From contig JAFNIX010000010.1 in the NCBI GenBank assembly GCA_017601225.1, positions 1-64,000 on the forward strand: DNA of 64,000 nt, in the 5' to 3' direction. Positions within the stretch are counted from its first letter, which is position 1, and the number at the start of each line of letters is the position of its first letter. The stretch comes from Candidatus Brockarchaeota archaeon (lineage in GTDB: Archaea > Thermoproteota > EX4484-205 > JAAOZP01). Made by a program: the position numbers and the translations under genes. Below are positions 23,450 to 33,184 of the stretch, piece after piece. The notes under the pieces are model-generated. The model searched no databases. It saw only the letters and a program-made list of their open reading frames with translations, and had not been told where the DNA came from.

Positions 23450-26371
23450 ATGTCCGCGCAGAAGAGGAACTATTATGTTCCGCCGGACGTTAGCAACAGC
23501 GAGATTTACCGTGAAGACTGGATTGACTTCAACAAGAACGGTGTTAAAGACCCTTTTGAAGACCCTTCTCAACCTGTTGAGAAAAGGGTTGAAGACCTTC
23601 TAAGGAGGATGACGCTCCAGGAGAAGCTTGCCCAATTAAGGTCCAGCAGGGATCTGCCTGATGAGGGCGTTGGCAACCTGACGCACGTCACCAGAGGGCT
23701 CCCGGCTAAGGAGGGCGCTGAAAAGGCGAACCAGTACCAGGTTAAAGCTATTGAGAAAACACGTTTAGGAATACCGGTGATTATTCACGACGAGTGTCTA
23801 CACGGCTGCGTAGCTAAGTTTTCAACAAGCTTCCCGCAGGCAATAGGCCTAGCGGCAACCTGGGACAGGGAGCTGGTCTACCGGGTTTCGAAGGCGATCG
23901 CGAGGGAAACCAGGAGCAGGGGCATCCACCAGTGTCTCTCCCCAGTGGTCAACATTGCGAGAGACGTCAGGGCTGGGAGGACTGAGGAGAGCTACGGCGA
24001 AGACCCGTACCTGACCTCGGAGATGGGCTCACTATTCTGCAGGGCGATGCTTGAAGAGGGGGTTGTAGCGACGCCGAAGCATTTCGCAGCCAACTTCGTA
24101 GGCGACGGCGGCAGGGACAGCAACGAGATCCATTTCTCCGAGAGGATTCTCAGAGAAGTCTACTTCCCGGGTTTCAAGGCGTGCGTGAAGGCCGGCGCAC
24201 TATCCCTTATGGCTGCGTACAATTCCCTAGACGGGGTTCCGTGTTCAAGCAACAAGTGGCTCCTCACGCAGGTTCTCAGGGACGAGTGGGGCTTCCAGGG
24301 GTTCGTCGTCTCAGACTATGGTTCAGTAGCGGGAATATTCTTCAACCACCGTGTCGCCGGGACGCTGGAGGAGGCTGCGAAGCTGGCCTTAGAAGCCGGG
24401 CTTGAGGTGGAGCTGCCTGAAACATATGTTTACGGAGAACCTCTCGTCAAAGCGGTTGAGAAACGCATGATACCGATGGATGTTTTAGACGAGGCTGTTA
24501 GAAGAGTCTTAAGGGCGAAGTTCCTCATAGGGCTTTTCGACAGGCCTTTCACAGACCCTGAGGAGGCTGAGAAGCTGTGCAACTGCGAGCAGCATGTTCA
24601 GCTGGCTCTTCAAGCAGCGAGGGAGTCGATAGTCCTTCTTAAAAACGAGGATAACACGCTGCCTTTGAACAGGGAGAAGATAGGGACTATAGCTGTCCTA
24701 GGGCCTGCTTCAGACAGCGTTAAGCTCGGCGGCTACAGCACAGTACCGAGATACGCTGTAACCCCGCTTGAAGGCATAAGGAGGAAAGCCGGGCCCGGGA
24801 CGAAAATACTCCATGCTAAATGCTCCCCGGGGATTGGGAAATACGTTCCCATACCTCCGGGCTGCCTGACACCTGGGCCCGGGGCGGAGGAACACGGGTT
24901 GAAGGCAGAATACTTCAATAACCGTGAGCTGAAAGGCGAGCCGGTTTTAACAAGGGTTGACGAGCAGGTTAGCTTCAACTGGGGAACAGGCTCACCCGGA
25001 CCAGGGGTCCCGGAGGACAATTTTTCAGTCCGGTGGACAGGGAGGCTCGTCGCTCCCAAGACAGGTGTTTTCGAAATCGGCCTTGCCAGCGACGACGGGG
25101 CTAGGCTCTGGCTCGACGGCAGGCTTCTCATAGACTCTTGGCGTGACAGGGGTGTTACGCTAGACCTTGTTACCGTTAGGCTTGAGAAGGGCAGGCAGTA
25201 CGAGGTTAAGATAGAGTATTACGAGCACGTTGGAGACGCTGCAGTATTCCTGCTCTGGGACCATGTTGACGAGTCGACGCCCGAGGTCAGGGAGGCCGTT
25301 AGGCTAGCGAAGAAATCGGACGTAGCGGTGTTCTTCGCGGAGATAATCGAGGGGGAGGGGAAGGATAGGGCTTTCCTCAACCTTCCCAGGCTCCAGGAGC
25401 TCGTGATCGAGAAGATTGTTGAAACAGGAACCCCGACGATAGTCGTCCTGATGACTGGAAGCGCAGTCACGGGCGAATGGATAAAGAAGGTGCATGCGCT
25501 GGTTCAAGCATGGTACCCCGGCCAGGAGGGTGGGAACGCTATCGCCGAGGTTCTCTTCGGAGACTATAATCCTGCGGGCAGGCTCCCCTTCACCTGGCCG
25601 ATGTACGTCGGGCAGCTTCCACTATACTATAACTATAAGCCTACCGGCCGGGGGTATGACTACGTCGACATGCCTGGTAAACCCCTGTTCCCGTTTGGAC
25701 ACGGGTTAAGCTACACGAGGTTCGAGTACAGCAATCTTAGTATTGAGGCGCGCGGCGAAGAAGGACCGTTTGAAATAGGCTTCGACGTCACCAACACGGG
25801 TGAGAAGGAGGGTGATGAGGTAGCCCAGCTGTATGTTCAGGACCCTGTGGCGAGCGTCGCCAGACCGGTTAAGGAGCTTAAAGGATTCCAGAGAGTGTTT
25901 TTAAAACCGGGTGAGACTAGAAGAATAGTCTTCAACCTGACCGTGGACGACCTCGCCTTCCTAGACGAGAACATGAGGAGGATCGTTGAACCCGGGGAGT
26001 TTAAAATAATGGTTGGAGCATCATCGGAGGACATTAGGCTTCAATCATCCCTAAGGATTGAGAGGAGGATTATGGCGGAAGTGAGGTGCATCAGCCTTAA
26101 GACCGATAAGGAGACGGTTGCCCCCGGGGAAGCCTTCACGCTGACGGCTAGGCTAAGGAACAAGGGCCCCATCTCAGACATTGTCCCGGTTAAAGTTGTT
26201 AGCGGCGGCGAGGAGCTTGCTAGGAGGAGCGTCGACCTCTCGCCGGGTGAGACGCGCGAGGTGAAAATCCGGCTGAAGCTTAAAGGAAAAGGCAGGAGGG
26301 AGATAGTTGTCGGCGTGCCTGAGCCCAGTAGAAGCTTGAAGATTAATGTTAAAGGGAGGAAAAAGGCTTAG
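23450..26371 (+). CDS. Glycoside hydrolase family 3 beta-glucosidase with PA14 insertion
   Basis: A 973-residue enzyme. It has the GH3 N-terminal barrel with nucleophile Asp289 in GFVVSDYGS, a C-terminal GH3 domain interrupted by a PA14 domain (about residues 485-605, with [13 protein letters not shown]) and a fibronectin-III-like domain ([19 protein letters not shown]). A further C-terminal CARDB-like beta domain follows (about residues 880-970). No signal peptide is visible, so it probably acts on oligosaccharides inside the cell. It works in the same sugar-use neighbourhood as the GH35 enzyme and the polyol-type dehydrogenase. Specificity (glucoside, xyloside or other) cannot be read. Confidence 0.9.
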   Translation: MSAQKRNYYVPPDVSNSEIYREDWIDFNKNGVKDPFEDPSQPVEKRVEDLLRRMTLQEKLAQLRSSRDLPDEGVGNLTHVTRGLPAKEGAEKANQYQVKAIEKTRLGIPVIIHDECLHGCVAKFSTSFPQAIGLAATWDRELVYRVSKAIARETRSRGIHQCLSPVVNIARDVRAGRTEESYGEDPYLTSEMGSLFCRAMLEEGVVATPKHFAANFVGDGGRDSNEIHFSERILREVYFPGFKACVKAGALSLMAAYNSLDGVPCSSNKWLLTQVLRDEWGFQGFVVSDYGSVAGIFFNHRVAGTLEEAAKLALEAGLEVELPETYVYGEPLVKAVEKRMIPMDVLDEAVRRVLRAKFLIGLFDRPFTDPEEAEKLCNCEQHVQLALQAARESIVLLKNEDNTLPLNREKIGTIAVLGPASDSVKLGGYSTVPRYAVTPLEGIRRKAGPGTKILHAKCSPGIGKYVPIPPGCLTPGPGAEEHGLKAEYFNNRELKGEPVLTRVDEQVSFNWGTGSPGPGVPEDNFSVRWTGRLVAPKTGVFEIGLASDDGARLWLDGRLLIDSWRDRGVTLDLVTVRLEKGRQYEVKIEYYEHVGDAAVFLLWDHVDESTPEVREAVRLAKKSDVAVFFAEIIEGEGKDRAFLNLPRLQELVIEKIVETGTPTIVVLMTGSAVTGEWIKKVHALVQAWYPGQEGGNAIAEVLFGDYNPAGRLPFTWPMYVGQLPLYYNYKPTGRGYDYVDMPGKPLFPFGHGLSYTRFEYSNLSIEARGEEGPFEIGFDVTNTGEKEGDEVAQLYVQDPVASVARPVKELKGFQRVFLKPGETRRIVFNLTVDDLAFLDENMRRIVEPGEFKIMVGASSEDIRLQSSLRIERRIMAEVRCISLKTDKETVAPGEAFTLTARLRNKGPISDIVPVKVVSGGEELARRSVDLSPGETREVKIRLKLKGKGRREIVVGVPEPSRSLKINVKGRKKA

Positions 26372-26381
26372 GAAAAGGTTG

Positions 26382-26417
26382 ATGTAAGACAGTAAAACTT
26401 ATAATACTGTATTACAT
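26382..26417. promoter_or_regulatory. Inverted-repeat operator of VapBC pair 2
   Basis: Two 13-base arms, ATGTAAGACAGTA (26382-26394) and TACTGTATTACAT (26405-26417), match as reverse complements except at one base. The 10-base spacer holds the TATA element (CTTATAA). The antitoxin ATG at 26428 is about 26 bases past the TATA box, so the gene is probably leaderless and this is probably the autoregulatory VapB site. Confidence 0.7.
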
Positions 26418-26427
26418 TTTTCCATTG

Positions 26428-26661
26428 ATGGCGGTAATAAGCGTAAGGGTCAGCGATGAGATGAAGAAGCGAATGGAGAAGCTAAGCCATGTAAACTGGA
26501 GCGAAGTGTTGAGACAGGCCATACTAAGGGTTCTGGAAGAAGAAGAGGGGAGGAACCTTGCACTAGCACTCCTTTTGAACGAGAAGGTTCGCAAAAAGGC
26601 GCCTGAAGGATGGGACAGCACGGAGTTCATAAGGCGTTGGAGGGAGCACCGTTATGGTTAA
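26428..26661 (+). CDS. VapB-like ribbon-helix-helix antitoxin
   Basis: A 77-residue protein starting MAVISVRVSDEMKKRMEKL, a typical ribbon-helix-helix N-terminus, with a C-terminal toxin-binding tail (WDSTEFIRRWREHRYG). ATG 26428 is preferred to the TTG three bases upstream. It overlaps vapC by 8 bases and has a strong inverted repeat around its TATA box. Confidence 0.85.
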   Translation: MAVISVRVSDEMKKRMEKLSHVNWSEVLRQAILRVLEEEEGRNLALALLLNEKVRKKAPEGWDSTEFIRRWREHRYG

Positions 26662-27079
26662 AGTGGTTAGCGACGCGAGCGTTGTGGTGAAATGGTTCAT
26701 CCAGGAGAAGGAGTCGGATAAAGCGTTGAAGCTTAGAGATATGCATGTAAGCGGGCAGCTAGACATAGCGGCGCCGCAGCTGCTTTTCTTCGAGGTGCTT
26801 AACGCTTTAAAGTCGAGCAGCCTGTTCAGCGAGGAGGAGCTTAAAACTGCTTCAAACTCGCTTTTAAACTACAGGGTGGAGCTACACCCGTTGAACAGGG
26901 AGCTTGCTGAGGAAACGGTTGAGATAGCTTTTAAGACTAATCTAACGATCTACGATGCTGCCTACGTGGCCCTAGCCGTACACCTTGACACGGTTCTGTA
27001 TACGGCTGACGAGAAAATCCTGGAGGCCGCGGGCAAAGAATACGGTGGGCACGTGCTGCACGTCTCCAAGGTCTCGTAG
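26654..27079 (+). CDS. PIN-domain toxin (VapC-like)
   Basis: A 141-residue PIN-domain protein with VSDASVVVKWF, the central FFEVLNALK and the C-terminal TIYDAAYVALA and YTADEKIL acidic motifs. It is coupled to the antitoxin immediately upstream; this is the second of three VapBC pairs in the window. Confidence 0.9.
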   Translation: MVKVVSDASVVVKWFIQEKESDKALKLRDMHVSGQLDIAAPQLLFFEVLNALKSSSLFSEEELKTASNSLLNYRVELHPLNRELAEETVEIAFKTNLTIYDAAYVALAVHLDTVLYTADEKILEAAGKEYGGHVLHVSKVS

Positions 27080-27128
27080 GAGGGCTGAGCCTCAGCGTTC
27101 CCCCGGCGACCCCCCTTTTCAAAACATT

Positions 27129-27905
27129 CTACCCTGTTAGAGAGTTGAAGAACTCAGCCGCCTCTTTGAAGAGAACATGCTTGTCGAAGTCCATCGTGAC
27201 CACGTGGCCAGAGTTCTCAAGCCAGAGAACCCTTTTAACTGTTGAGGAGACGCTTCTATAAATGTAGTCAGCGTTACCCGGGGGGACAACCCTGTCCCTC
27301 CTAGCCTGGGCGATGAGAATAGGCTGCTTAACCATGCTCAACCCCTCCCTCGTCTCCCTTATAAGCTGGAGCAGCTCAGCCACGCATGGGAGCGGAATCT
27401 TGTCGTAACGCCTCCTATGCTCCCTCCAAACAGGGTTTTCCCGAGCACTCTTATCCAGAATATCGCTAAGGTTCTCCGAGTAATAGTTCGTAAACCTTCT
27501 AACTATGGGGAGCAGGAAGCGAAGCCTCCAGTCACTAAGGTAAACCGGTCCACACACCGGCAGGAGCCCCCTTACCTCAGGATGCTTCTCGCCGAGGTAG
27601 AGCGTTAAAGTACCGCCCATCGAGAGGCCTGAGATGAAAACGTTCTCAGCACCCTCCTCCTGGAGGAGCCTCAACCCCTCCTCCGCACCCCTCACCCAGT
27701 CAGCCCTCCCAGTCTTAATCATCTCCTCCTTGCATGAGCCGTGCCCCGGGAGAAGCGGAGCGTAAACCCTGAAGCCACTGCTCGCAAGATACTCACCGTA
27801 CTCCCTCATCTCGTGGGGCAGGCCTGTGAAGCCGTGTATCAGAAGAACAGCGTTCCTACCGTGGCCGATTAGAAAAGGCTTCGCAGCCTCAGCATACTCG
27901 TACAT
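27129..27905 (-). CDS. Alpha/beta hydrolase (carboxylesterase or monoacylglycerol lipase-like)
   Basis: A 258-residue serine hydrolase with HGFTG (oxyanion), PGHG, nucleophile GLSMGG, an Asp in ARRDRVVPP and the catalytic His in NSGHVVTMD. It resembles bacterial Est30-type carboxylesterases. No signal peptide is visible, so a cytoplasmic esterase is likely; the natural substrate is unknown. Confidence 0.87.
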   Translation of the reverse strand: MYEYAEAAKPFLIGHGRNAVLLIHGFTGLPHEMREYGEYLASSGFRVYAPLLPGHGSCKEEMIKTGRADWVRGAEEGLRLLQEEGAENVFISGLSMGGTLTLYLGEKHPEVRGLLPVCGPVYLSDWRLRFLLPIVRRFTNYYSENLSDILDKSARENPVWREHRRRYDKIPLPCVAELLQLIRETREGLSMVKQPILIAQARRDRVVPPGNADYIYRSVSSTVKRVLWLENSGHVVTMDFDKHVLFKEAAEFFNSLTG

Positions 27906-28052
27906 GAATAGTCACTCCTTTCATCTTCAAGGGAAGGATTTAAGCGCTTCCATTAGTGCAAGGGTTTCCGTCGGGGAAAGGCTGTCAAACGTGTCCTAGA
28001 ACGGTTATTCCCGGGAGGTAAAGAATATATTGGTTTACAAAGGTTCATACAC

Positions 28053-29129
28053 ATGGCTCCCAGGAGGATGCAGGCGGTTGTCTGCCATGGGCCAGGGGAC
28101 TACAGGCTTCAATACGTTGACACTCCTGAGGCTGGCCCCGGGGATGTTCTCGTCGAGGTCGGTGCGTGCGGCGTCTGCGCGAGCGACGTGAAGTGTTACC
28201 ATGGCGCCCCCTCGCTCTGGGGAGGGGAGAAGCCTTATGTTAAGCCACCGGTTATCCCTGGGCACGAGTTCATAGGCACCGTGGTTGAGCTCGGCGTAGG
28301 CACCGAGGAGCTAGGAATCAGAGTGGGGGACAAGGCTATTGCTGAGCAAATATTCCCATGCCGAACATGCCGTTTCTGCAGGAGCGGGCAATACTGGATG
28401 TGTGAGAGGAACTATGTGTTCGGCTTCCAGGGAGGCGTTGACGACGGCGGCTTCGCAGAGTACATGAAGTACCCTTACGGCTCTATAGTGCACAGGGTTC
28501 CGAACGAGATTCCGGATGAGCATGCTGTAATGATTGAGCCTTTGAGCTGCGCTATTCACGCTGTCCAGAGGGCTAGGATCGAGCTTGGAGACGTCGTCGC
28601 CATTGCTGGAATGGGCCCCTTGGGGCTGTGCATGCTTCAAGTGGCGAGGATGAAGAACCCTGGCAAGCTCATAGCGCTGGACACTAGGGATAGGAGGCTC
28701 GACCTTGCTGAGAGGCTTGGCGCAGACATGGTTATCAACGTTGCCAGGGAGAACGCTGTTAAGACGGTTAAAGCGTTAACCGGGGGATACGGCTGCGACG
28801 TCTACATTGAGGCAACAGGCTATCCTGAGGCGGTGCCCCAGGGGCTGGAGATGCTTAGGAAACTCGGCAGGATGGTTGTATTCGGGGTTTTCAGGGAGCC
28901 CGCCACCGTGGACTGGTCCATAATAGGGGACAGGAAGGAGCTCGACATTTATGGTTCCCACCTTGGGCCATACTGCTACCCTCTAGCCATAGAGTACATT
29001 AGGACGGGGAAGGTTAGGGTTGACCGGATTGTTACACACGTGTTCCCGCTTTCAGAGTTCAGGAAAGCCTTCGAGTATAGTGAGAAGGGCCTAGAAGGAG
29101 CAATAAAGGTTGTCCTAGTGCCGCCCTGA
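28053..29129 (+). CDS. Zinc-dependent medium-chain alcohol/polyol dehydrogenase
   Basis: A 358-residue MDR dehydrogenase. Catalytic zinc ligands are in CGVCASD and GHEF; the structural zinc loop has four cysteines (CRTCRFCRSGQYWMC). The Rossmann motif is GMGPLG. The CASDVKCYHGAP and GQYWMCERN segments resemble erythritol/threitol-type dehydrogenases. Placement between an esterase and the GH35 gene fits sugar or polyol catabolism; substrate not determined. Confidence 0.85.
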   Translation: MAPRRMQAVVCHGPGDYRLQYVDTPEAGPGDVLVEVGACGVCASDVKCYHGAPSLWGGEKPYVKPPVIPGHEFIGTVVELGVGTEELGIRVGDKAIAEQIFPCRTCRFCRSGQYWMCERNYVFGFQGGVDDGGFAEYMKYPYGSIVHRVPNEIPDEHAVMIEPLSCAIHAVQRARIELGDVVAIAGMGPLGLCMLQVARMKNPGKLIALDTRDRRLDLAERLGADMVINVARENAVKTVKALTGGYGCDVYIEATGYPEAVPQGLEMLRKLGRMVVFGVFREPATVDWSIIGDRKELDIYGSHLGPYCYPLAIEYIRTGKVRVDRIVTHVFPLSEFRKAFEYSEKGLEGAIKVVLVPP

Positions 29130-29256
29130 CCCGCCACCAGCCGCGTTAAACCTTGAAATTAAGCTTAAATCTTCATGTTGCAAGCATAGGTTCGTGGTGT
29201 CCGTTGAAGTGTAAAACAGTAAGCATTTCCGACGAGGCATGTTTAAGGAGAAACGG

Positions 29257-29269
29257 GGAGCTCAGCTCC
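29257..29269. repeat. Palindrome upstream of the GH35 gene
   Basis: GGAGCT-C-AGCTCC is a perfect 13-base palindrome 40 bases upstream of the beta-galactosidase ATG. It could be an operator for sugar control or a short hairpin in the leader. Confidence 0.35.
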
Positions 29270-29309
29270 ACACTGTTCTTTAAACGCGTTTCAGAAAAGA
29301 GGTGTTGAA

Positions 29310-32267
29310 ATGAGCATCGTGGATTTCGACCAGAATTCGCTGAGGATCAACGGTAAGCCGGTTTTCATCTACAGCGGCGAGATACACTACTTCAGAGTCC
29401 CCAGAGGCCTATGGGAGGACAGAATCGTAAAGATGAAGAGAGCGTTCCTAAACTCTGCGACAATATACTTCGCTTGGAACTGGCATGAGAGGGAGGAGGG
29501 CTGCTTCGACTTCTCAGGCTGGCGCGACGTAGACGAGTTCCTAAGGCTCTGCGAGAAGCATGGGCTGCTCACGATAGCTAGACCAGGGCCATACATATGC
29601 TCTGAATGGGATTTCGGAGGCCTCCCGGGCTGGCTGATAGGCAGGGGCATAGTGCCGAGAAGCCTTGACGAGGGCTTCATGAAACATGCTTTAAGATACT
29701 ACGACCATATTATTCCAGAGATAAGGAGGCACCTCGCCACCAGGGGTGGAAGCGTAATACTCTTCCAGATTGAAAACGAGTATTTCTGGGGGAACGTGCC
29801 CTACCTGCTGAGGCTCTACGAGGCTGCAAGGGAGAGGGGCGTAGACGTCCCGATTGTCCACAACGTCGACAGGTTCCTGAGGGGCACGCAGGTAATAGAC
29901 TCGATAGATATTTACCCGGATCCTTGGGCGCTGGACTGGCCCCTGAACGAGGCCGCTAGCATAGCTGCGGAGCAGCCGGGTAAGCCCAGGATGATAATGG
30001 AGTTTGAAGGAGGATGGTTCACATCCTTCGGCGGAAAGCTCCCCACGGACAGGGGCGATATTCCCGCCGAGTGGACGGACATGCTTCTTAAAACAATGGT
30101 TTTCGAAGGCTTCAGCCTAGTGAGCTTCTACATGTTTCACGGCGGAACAAACTTCGGATACTGGACTGGGAAAAACATCGCGTCAACCTACGACTACCAG
30201 GCTGCCGTCCGGGAATGGGGTGAGCTGGGAGAAAGATACTGGGTGATAAGGCTCATGGGAGGCCTGTTAGAGTGTTTCAACGAGTTCTTCGCATCCTCAG
30301 CCGTGGACAGGAATATGGTTGAATGCGACACGCCGGGGATAAGGGTTTCCTCGAGGAGAAGAAACGGGGAAGCATTCATCCTTGTCTCCAACATGAACAA
30401 TCAGCCTGTTGAGGCGGAGCTGCGCTTGAAAAGCCTTGGGACTAAAAGGATCCGGCTGGACGCTAGGAGAGCGTTAGTCCTCCCCGTTAACGTTAATCTG
30501 CCTAACGGCTGGGTACTCGAGTTTTCAACATGCCAGGTCTTCTACTCTTACGATCTCAACGGGAGGACGATACTCATCCTCTACGGTGAGCCGGGTGAGC
30601 AGCATGAGGCAACTCTCGTGCATCCCGGCGGCGCAAGGGAGACTGTGAGCTTCAAAATCTCGGATGAGGATTTCATGAGCACAGTCGGGGCAACGCCACC
30701 CAGGCTGCTTCTCGTCGCGTTAACAAGGCAGCGGGCTGCGAGAACATGGTTCGCAGAGCACTGGGGTAAGAGGATCGCAGTCGTCTCAGGCTTCAACCTT
30801 CTCAGAGAATACTCTTCAACCGGCGGCTCCCTAAGGATGAGCATAGAGCTCAAGAAGAATGATGATAGACGGGTTTCAATAATCGTCCCCTGGAGGCCCA
30901 GGATGGTTGAGGTGAACGGTAGGCGTGTCTCCGGCAGTTACGACGGGGAGAAATGGGTCTACTCTTTCACGCTGCCCGAGGAGGCTTTCAAGGAGGAAAC
31001 CATTAGTCTAAACGAGGGCTGGAGAACCATGGTTGAAACCGTTGAGGAGGCTAGGCGCGGTAAATGGGTTAACATGGGTAGAATAACCCCGCCTGAGGCA
31101 CTGGGCATGACTGGAAACGGGCACATCTGGTATTTGAACAGTTTCACTGTTAAGCCGGGGGAGGAGAAGGTTGTGCTCTACATACCCAGGGTTAACGACT
31201 ATGTAACAGTTTTCCTGAACGGCAGGCTAGTCGGCCACGGTAAGCACACGCTCAGGATTGAGGCTGACAGGAGTGTTCTAAAAACAGGGGTTAACGAGCT
31301 CCTCCTACTTGTTGAGTCAACCGGGCATAGGAACGACAGCCTGATCCCCCTCGCAAACGGGCTTAACCAGCCTGTCTACGTGGGGAGAGAGGAGGAGCTT
31401 GCCCTGGGAAACCCGTTGTTCAAGCATATACCCGTTGAAAGCCTTTTGAAGCCTGGACTGCCCGCCTGCGTTGACTACGCTAGGCTTCTAAACAGGCCCC
31501 TGGATGTCCTCCCAGGGGAGGTTTTCACCGGGGAATGGAGGCAGCTCGCCAGCGGCGAGGAGCTTTCAGGCCAGAGGGGCCTAATCCTTTTGAAATACGT
31601 GGCTGAGCTCCCGGACAGGCTTAGGAAGACCTGTCTAGTTGTTCCAAGCGGCCTCCCCTCATGGGGCAGGCTAATAATACTGGTCAACGGGAAGCATGTT
31701 GAAACCATTTACGCGGATGAGGGAAACGTGGGCGTAGACGTTACTCGCCTGGTTAAGCCCGGGGTTAACGAGTTCATAATCATCCTGGAGAACTTTCCGG
31801 ATGCGAGGGCTTGGAGAGACCCTTGTTTGAAAACTTATGACGCTTCTATTGAAGACGGCTGGAGGGTTTCGCAGGGACTAGTCGGGGAGAGGGAGGGCTG
31901 GTTTAAACCCGGTTTCGAAGACTCGAAGTGGAGCGTGAGCAGCCTTAGCGAGGCCTTGAAAAAAAGTGGCGTAGTGTGGCTTAGGAGAAGGTTCACCAGC
32001 AGGCTTGAGGAGGACACTGTTTCACCGCTTATGCTCAGGCTGAGAAACATGGGGCTGAAGTGTAAAATATTCTTGAACGGCGAGCTCATAGGCAGGTACA
32101 TGGAGAAGGGGCCTCAGACAGACTTCTACATGCCTGAACCATTCCTTAAGGGTGAGAACACGCTTGCGATCGCTGTTGAAAACCATGGGACGAGTGTTGA
32201 AAACCCGAGCATCCAAATACTTCCCTACTATGTTGCCAAGAGGATGACTGTTGAACTCGGCTTCTAG
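29310..32267 (+). CDS. Glycoside hydrolase family 35 beta-galactosidase
   Basis: A 985-residue enzyme whose N-terminal barrel carries the GH35 pattern: YSGEIHYFR, WNWHE, ARPGPYICSEW. The acid/base is Glu157 in IENEY and the predicted nucleophile is Glu231 in MEFEGGWF. The C-terminal 600 residues are beta-rich jelly-roll domains, longer than in many bacterial members. No signal peptide is visible. ATG 29310 has a GAGGTG ribosome-binding site. It probably removes terminal beta-galactose from oligosaccharides. Confidence 0.92.
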   Translation: MSIVDFDQNSLRINGKPVFIYSGEIHYFRVPRGLWEDRIVKMKRAFLNSATIYFAWNWHEREEGCFDFSGWRDVDEFLRLCEKHGLLTIARPGPYICSEWDFGGLPGWLIGRGIVPRSLDEGFMKHALRYYDHIIPEIRRHLATRGGSVILFQIENEYFWGNVPYLLRLYEAARERGVDVPIVHNVDRFLRGTQVIDSIDIYPDPWALDWPLNEAASIAAEQPGKPRMIMEFEGGWFTSFGGKLPTDRGDIPAEWTDMLLKTMVFEGFSLVSFYMFHGGTNFGYWTGKNIASTYDYQAAVREWGELGERYWVIRLMGGLLECFNEFFASSAVDRNMVECDTPGIRVSSRRRNGEAFILVSNMNNQPVEAELRLKSLGTKRIRLDARRALVLPVNVNLPNGWVLEFSTCQVFYSYDLNGRTILILYGEPGEQHEATLVHPGGARETVSFKISDEDFMSTVGATPPRLLLVALTRQRAARTWFAEHWGKRIAVVSGFNLLREYSSTGGSLRMSIELKKNDDRRVSIIVPWRPRMVEVNGRRVSGSYDGEKWVYSFTLPEEAFKEETISLNEGWRTMVETVEEARRGKWVNMGRITPPEALGMTGNGHIWYLNSFTVKPGEEKVVLYIPRVNDYVTVFLNGRLVGHGKHTLRIEADRSVLKTGVNELLLLVESTGHRNDSLIPLANGLNQPVYVGREEELALGNPLFKHIPVESLLKPGLPACVDYARLLNRPLDVLPGEVFTGEWRQLASGEELSGQRGLILLKYVAELPDRLRKTCLVVPSGLPSWGRLIILVNGKHVETIYADEGNVGVDVTRLVKPGVNEFIIILENFPDARAWRDPCLKTYDASIEDGWRVSQGLVGEREGWFKPGFEDSKWSVSSLSEALKKSGVVWLRRRFTSRLEEDTVSPLMLRLRNMGLKCKIFLNGELIGRYMEKGPQTDFYMPEPFLKGENTLAIAVENHGTSVENPSIQILPYYVAKRMTVELGF

Positions 32268-32481
32268 GCCTTGAGATGCAAGCCCTAGGGGGAATCGAAG
32301 TCTACCCCGCGAGTTTTTCAGCATGCTTTTTAAAAAAGGCTCGGCGGGTCTAGATGAACGGTTTAAAACCGTTCTAAACCTTTCAGAACAGTTTTTCAAG
32401 CCTTATTGTAATCATTATTATAAAAAGTTAAATACTTGATAATAATAGCCTTATATTCACCCTGTTCGCGGTGAAAACGGG
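32268..32481. other. Intergenic stretch downstream of the GH35 gene
   Basis: No coding frame is convincing here. It contains a 19-base palindrome (32356-32374), a run of A+T around 32410-32450 with TATA-like sequence (TTAAATACTTGATAATAATA), and the 5' end of the structured leader described next. An 8-base-loop hairpin TTCACC/GGTGAA lies at about 32457-32476. Confidence 0.5.
32356..32374. repeat. 19-base perfect palindrome
   Basis: GAACGGTTT-A-AAACCGTTC has perfect 9-base arms about a central base. It is 89 bases past the GH35 stop and upstream of the TATA-like element for the next gene. It could be a terminator stem or an operator. Confidence 0.5.
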
Positions 32482-32597
32482 TGAAGCGATGCACGTGGAA
32501 CATTCGCCGCCAAACCCGGATAAAAACCGGGAGAAGTGCTTAAAACGGGCTTTAAAAACCCGTCTAAGGGAGCCGCATCAACACGTGCAGCGCTTCG
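32482..32597 (+). ncRNA. Candidate structured leader RNA or riboswitch-like element
   Basis: A long stem pairs GAAGCGATGCACGTG (32483-32497) with CACGTGCAGCGCTTC (32583-32597 region), with a single mismatch over 15 positions. Within it are two perfect 5-base hairpins, CCCGG/CCGGG (32515-32531) and ACGGG/CCCGT (32545-32563). The closed multibranch shape sits between a TATA-like element near 32440 and the GTG start at 32625. It matches no riboswitch or known archaeal RNA that I recognise. It could be a cis-regulatory leader or an independent small RNA. Confidence 0.5.
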
Positions 32598-32624
32598 AAG
32601 CCCCGGCGGAGGGGGAGGTGGACA

Positions 32625-32885
32625 GTGAATAGACGCCAAATCATCGGGGCAGTAATATTCACAATGGCTCTGGAGGGCATAATCGCATACGCGATAATGG
32701 TTTACTACTATCCTGTTCCAGTCCTGCAGCTAACCGTGTTCATAATGGTGGCGCTAATGCTAGGGTTAACAGCCTGGATTGGCTACACGATGATGACGGA
32801 GAAGCCTAAGCCTGAGAAGGAGGAGGAAGAAGGAGAACAGGGGAAAACTAGGGAAAACAGGGGTAGGATCGTGGAGAGAGGCTAG
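32625..32885 (+). CDS. Small two-helix membrane protein
   Basis: An 86-residue protein with two hydrophobic helices and a charged Glu/Lys-rich tail. The start is GTG behind GGAGGTG (32614-32620). It resembles the small membrane protein at 34364: both begin MN..Q.IGAV, end the second helix with WIGYT and continue T.PKP.E. I do not recognise a named family. Its 5' leader is strongly structured. Confidence 0.65.
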   Translation: MNRRQIIGAVIFTMALEGIIAYAIMVYYYPVPVLQLTVFIMVALMLGLTAWIGYTMMTEKPKPEKEEEEGEQGKTRENRGRIVERG

Positions 32886-33184
32886 CACGTTTCTCAGCCT
32901 AAAAATTCTCTCCATCAACCATCCTGAAGCACACGCGATATTCCATAGCGCGCTGGAGTTTCTCTGAAGTCTTTATTCACCAAAGCCTCAATAAGGTATT
33001 TAACGGGATGTTTACTCCTTTACGTCAGGCTAAAAACAGGGGAAAACTTTCCCCTTAAGACGGCTTTTAAATGCGGTTCGCCGCTTACTGGACATGTATG
33101 CCCAGGTTTTAGGAAGCATTAGCGTTCAACAGCCTAATCAGGGGATCCTGCAACGCTTGGGCGCGTATAGTAAATCTTATAAAA
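32886..33184. other. Intergenic stretch before VapBC pair 3
   Basis: No convincing gene. It holds a 16-base palindrome GGGGAAA-AC-TTTCCCC (33039-33054) and a GCGG-TTCG-CCGC tetraloop hairpin (33073-33084); either could be a terminator or processing site. The TATA element CTTATAAAAT of the VapB promoter lies at 33176-33185. Confidence 0.45.

Noticed and set aside
32457..32639. Minus-strand frame covering the structured leader.
   Set aside because: Its proline-rich translation has no family likeness and is opposed by the paired-stem structure and the plus-strand ribosome-binding site.
33039..33054. Palindrome GGGGAAA-AC-TTTCCCC considered as an operator.
   Set aside because: It is more than 100 bases from the next start and beside a tetraloop hairpin, so a terminator or RNA processing role is as likely; evidence is too thin for a finding.
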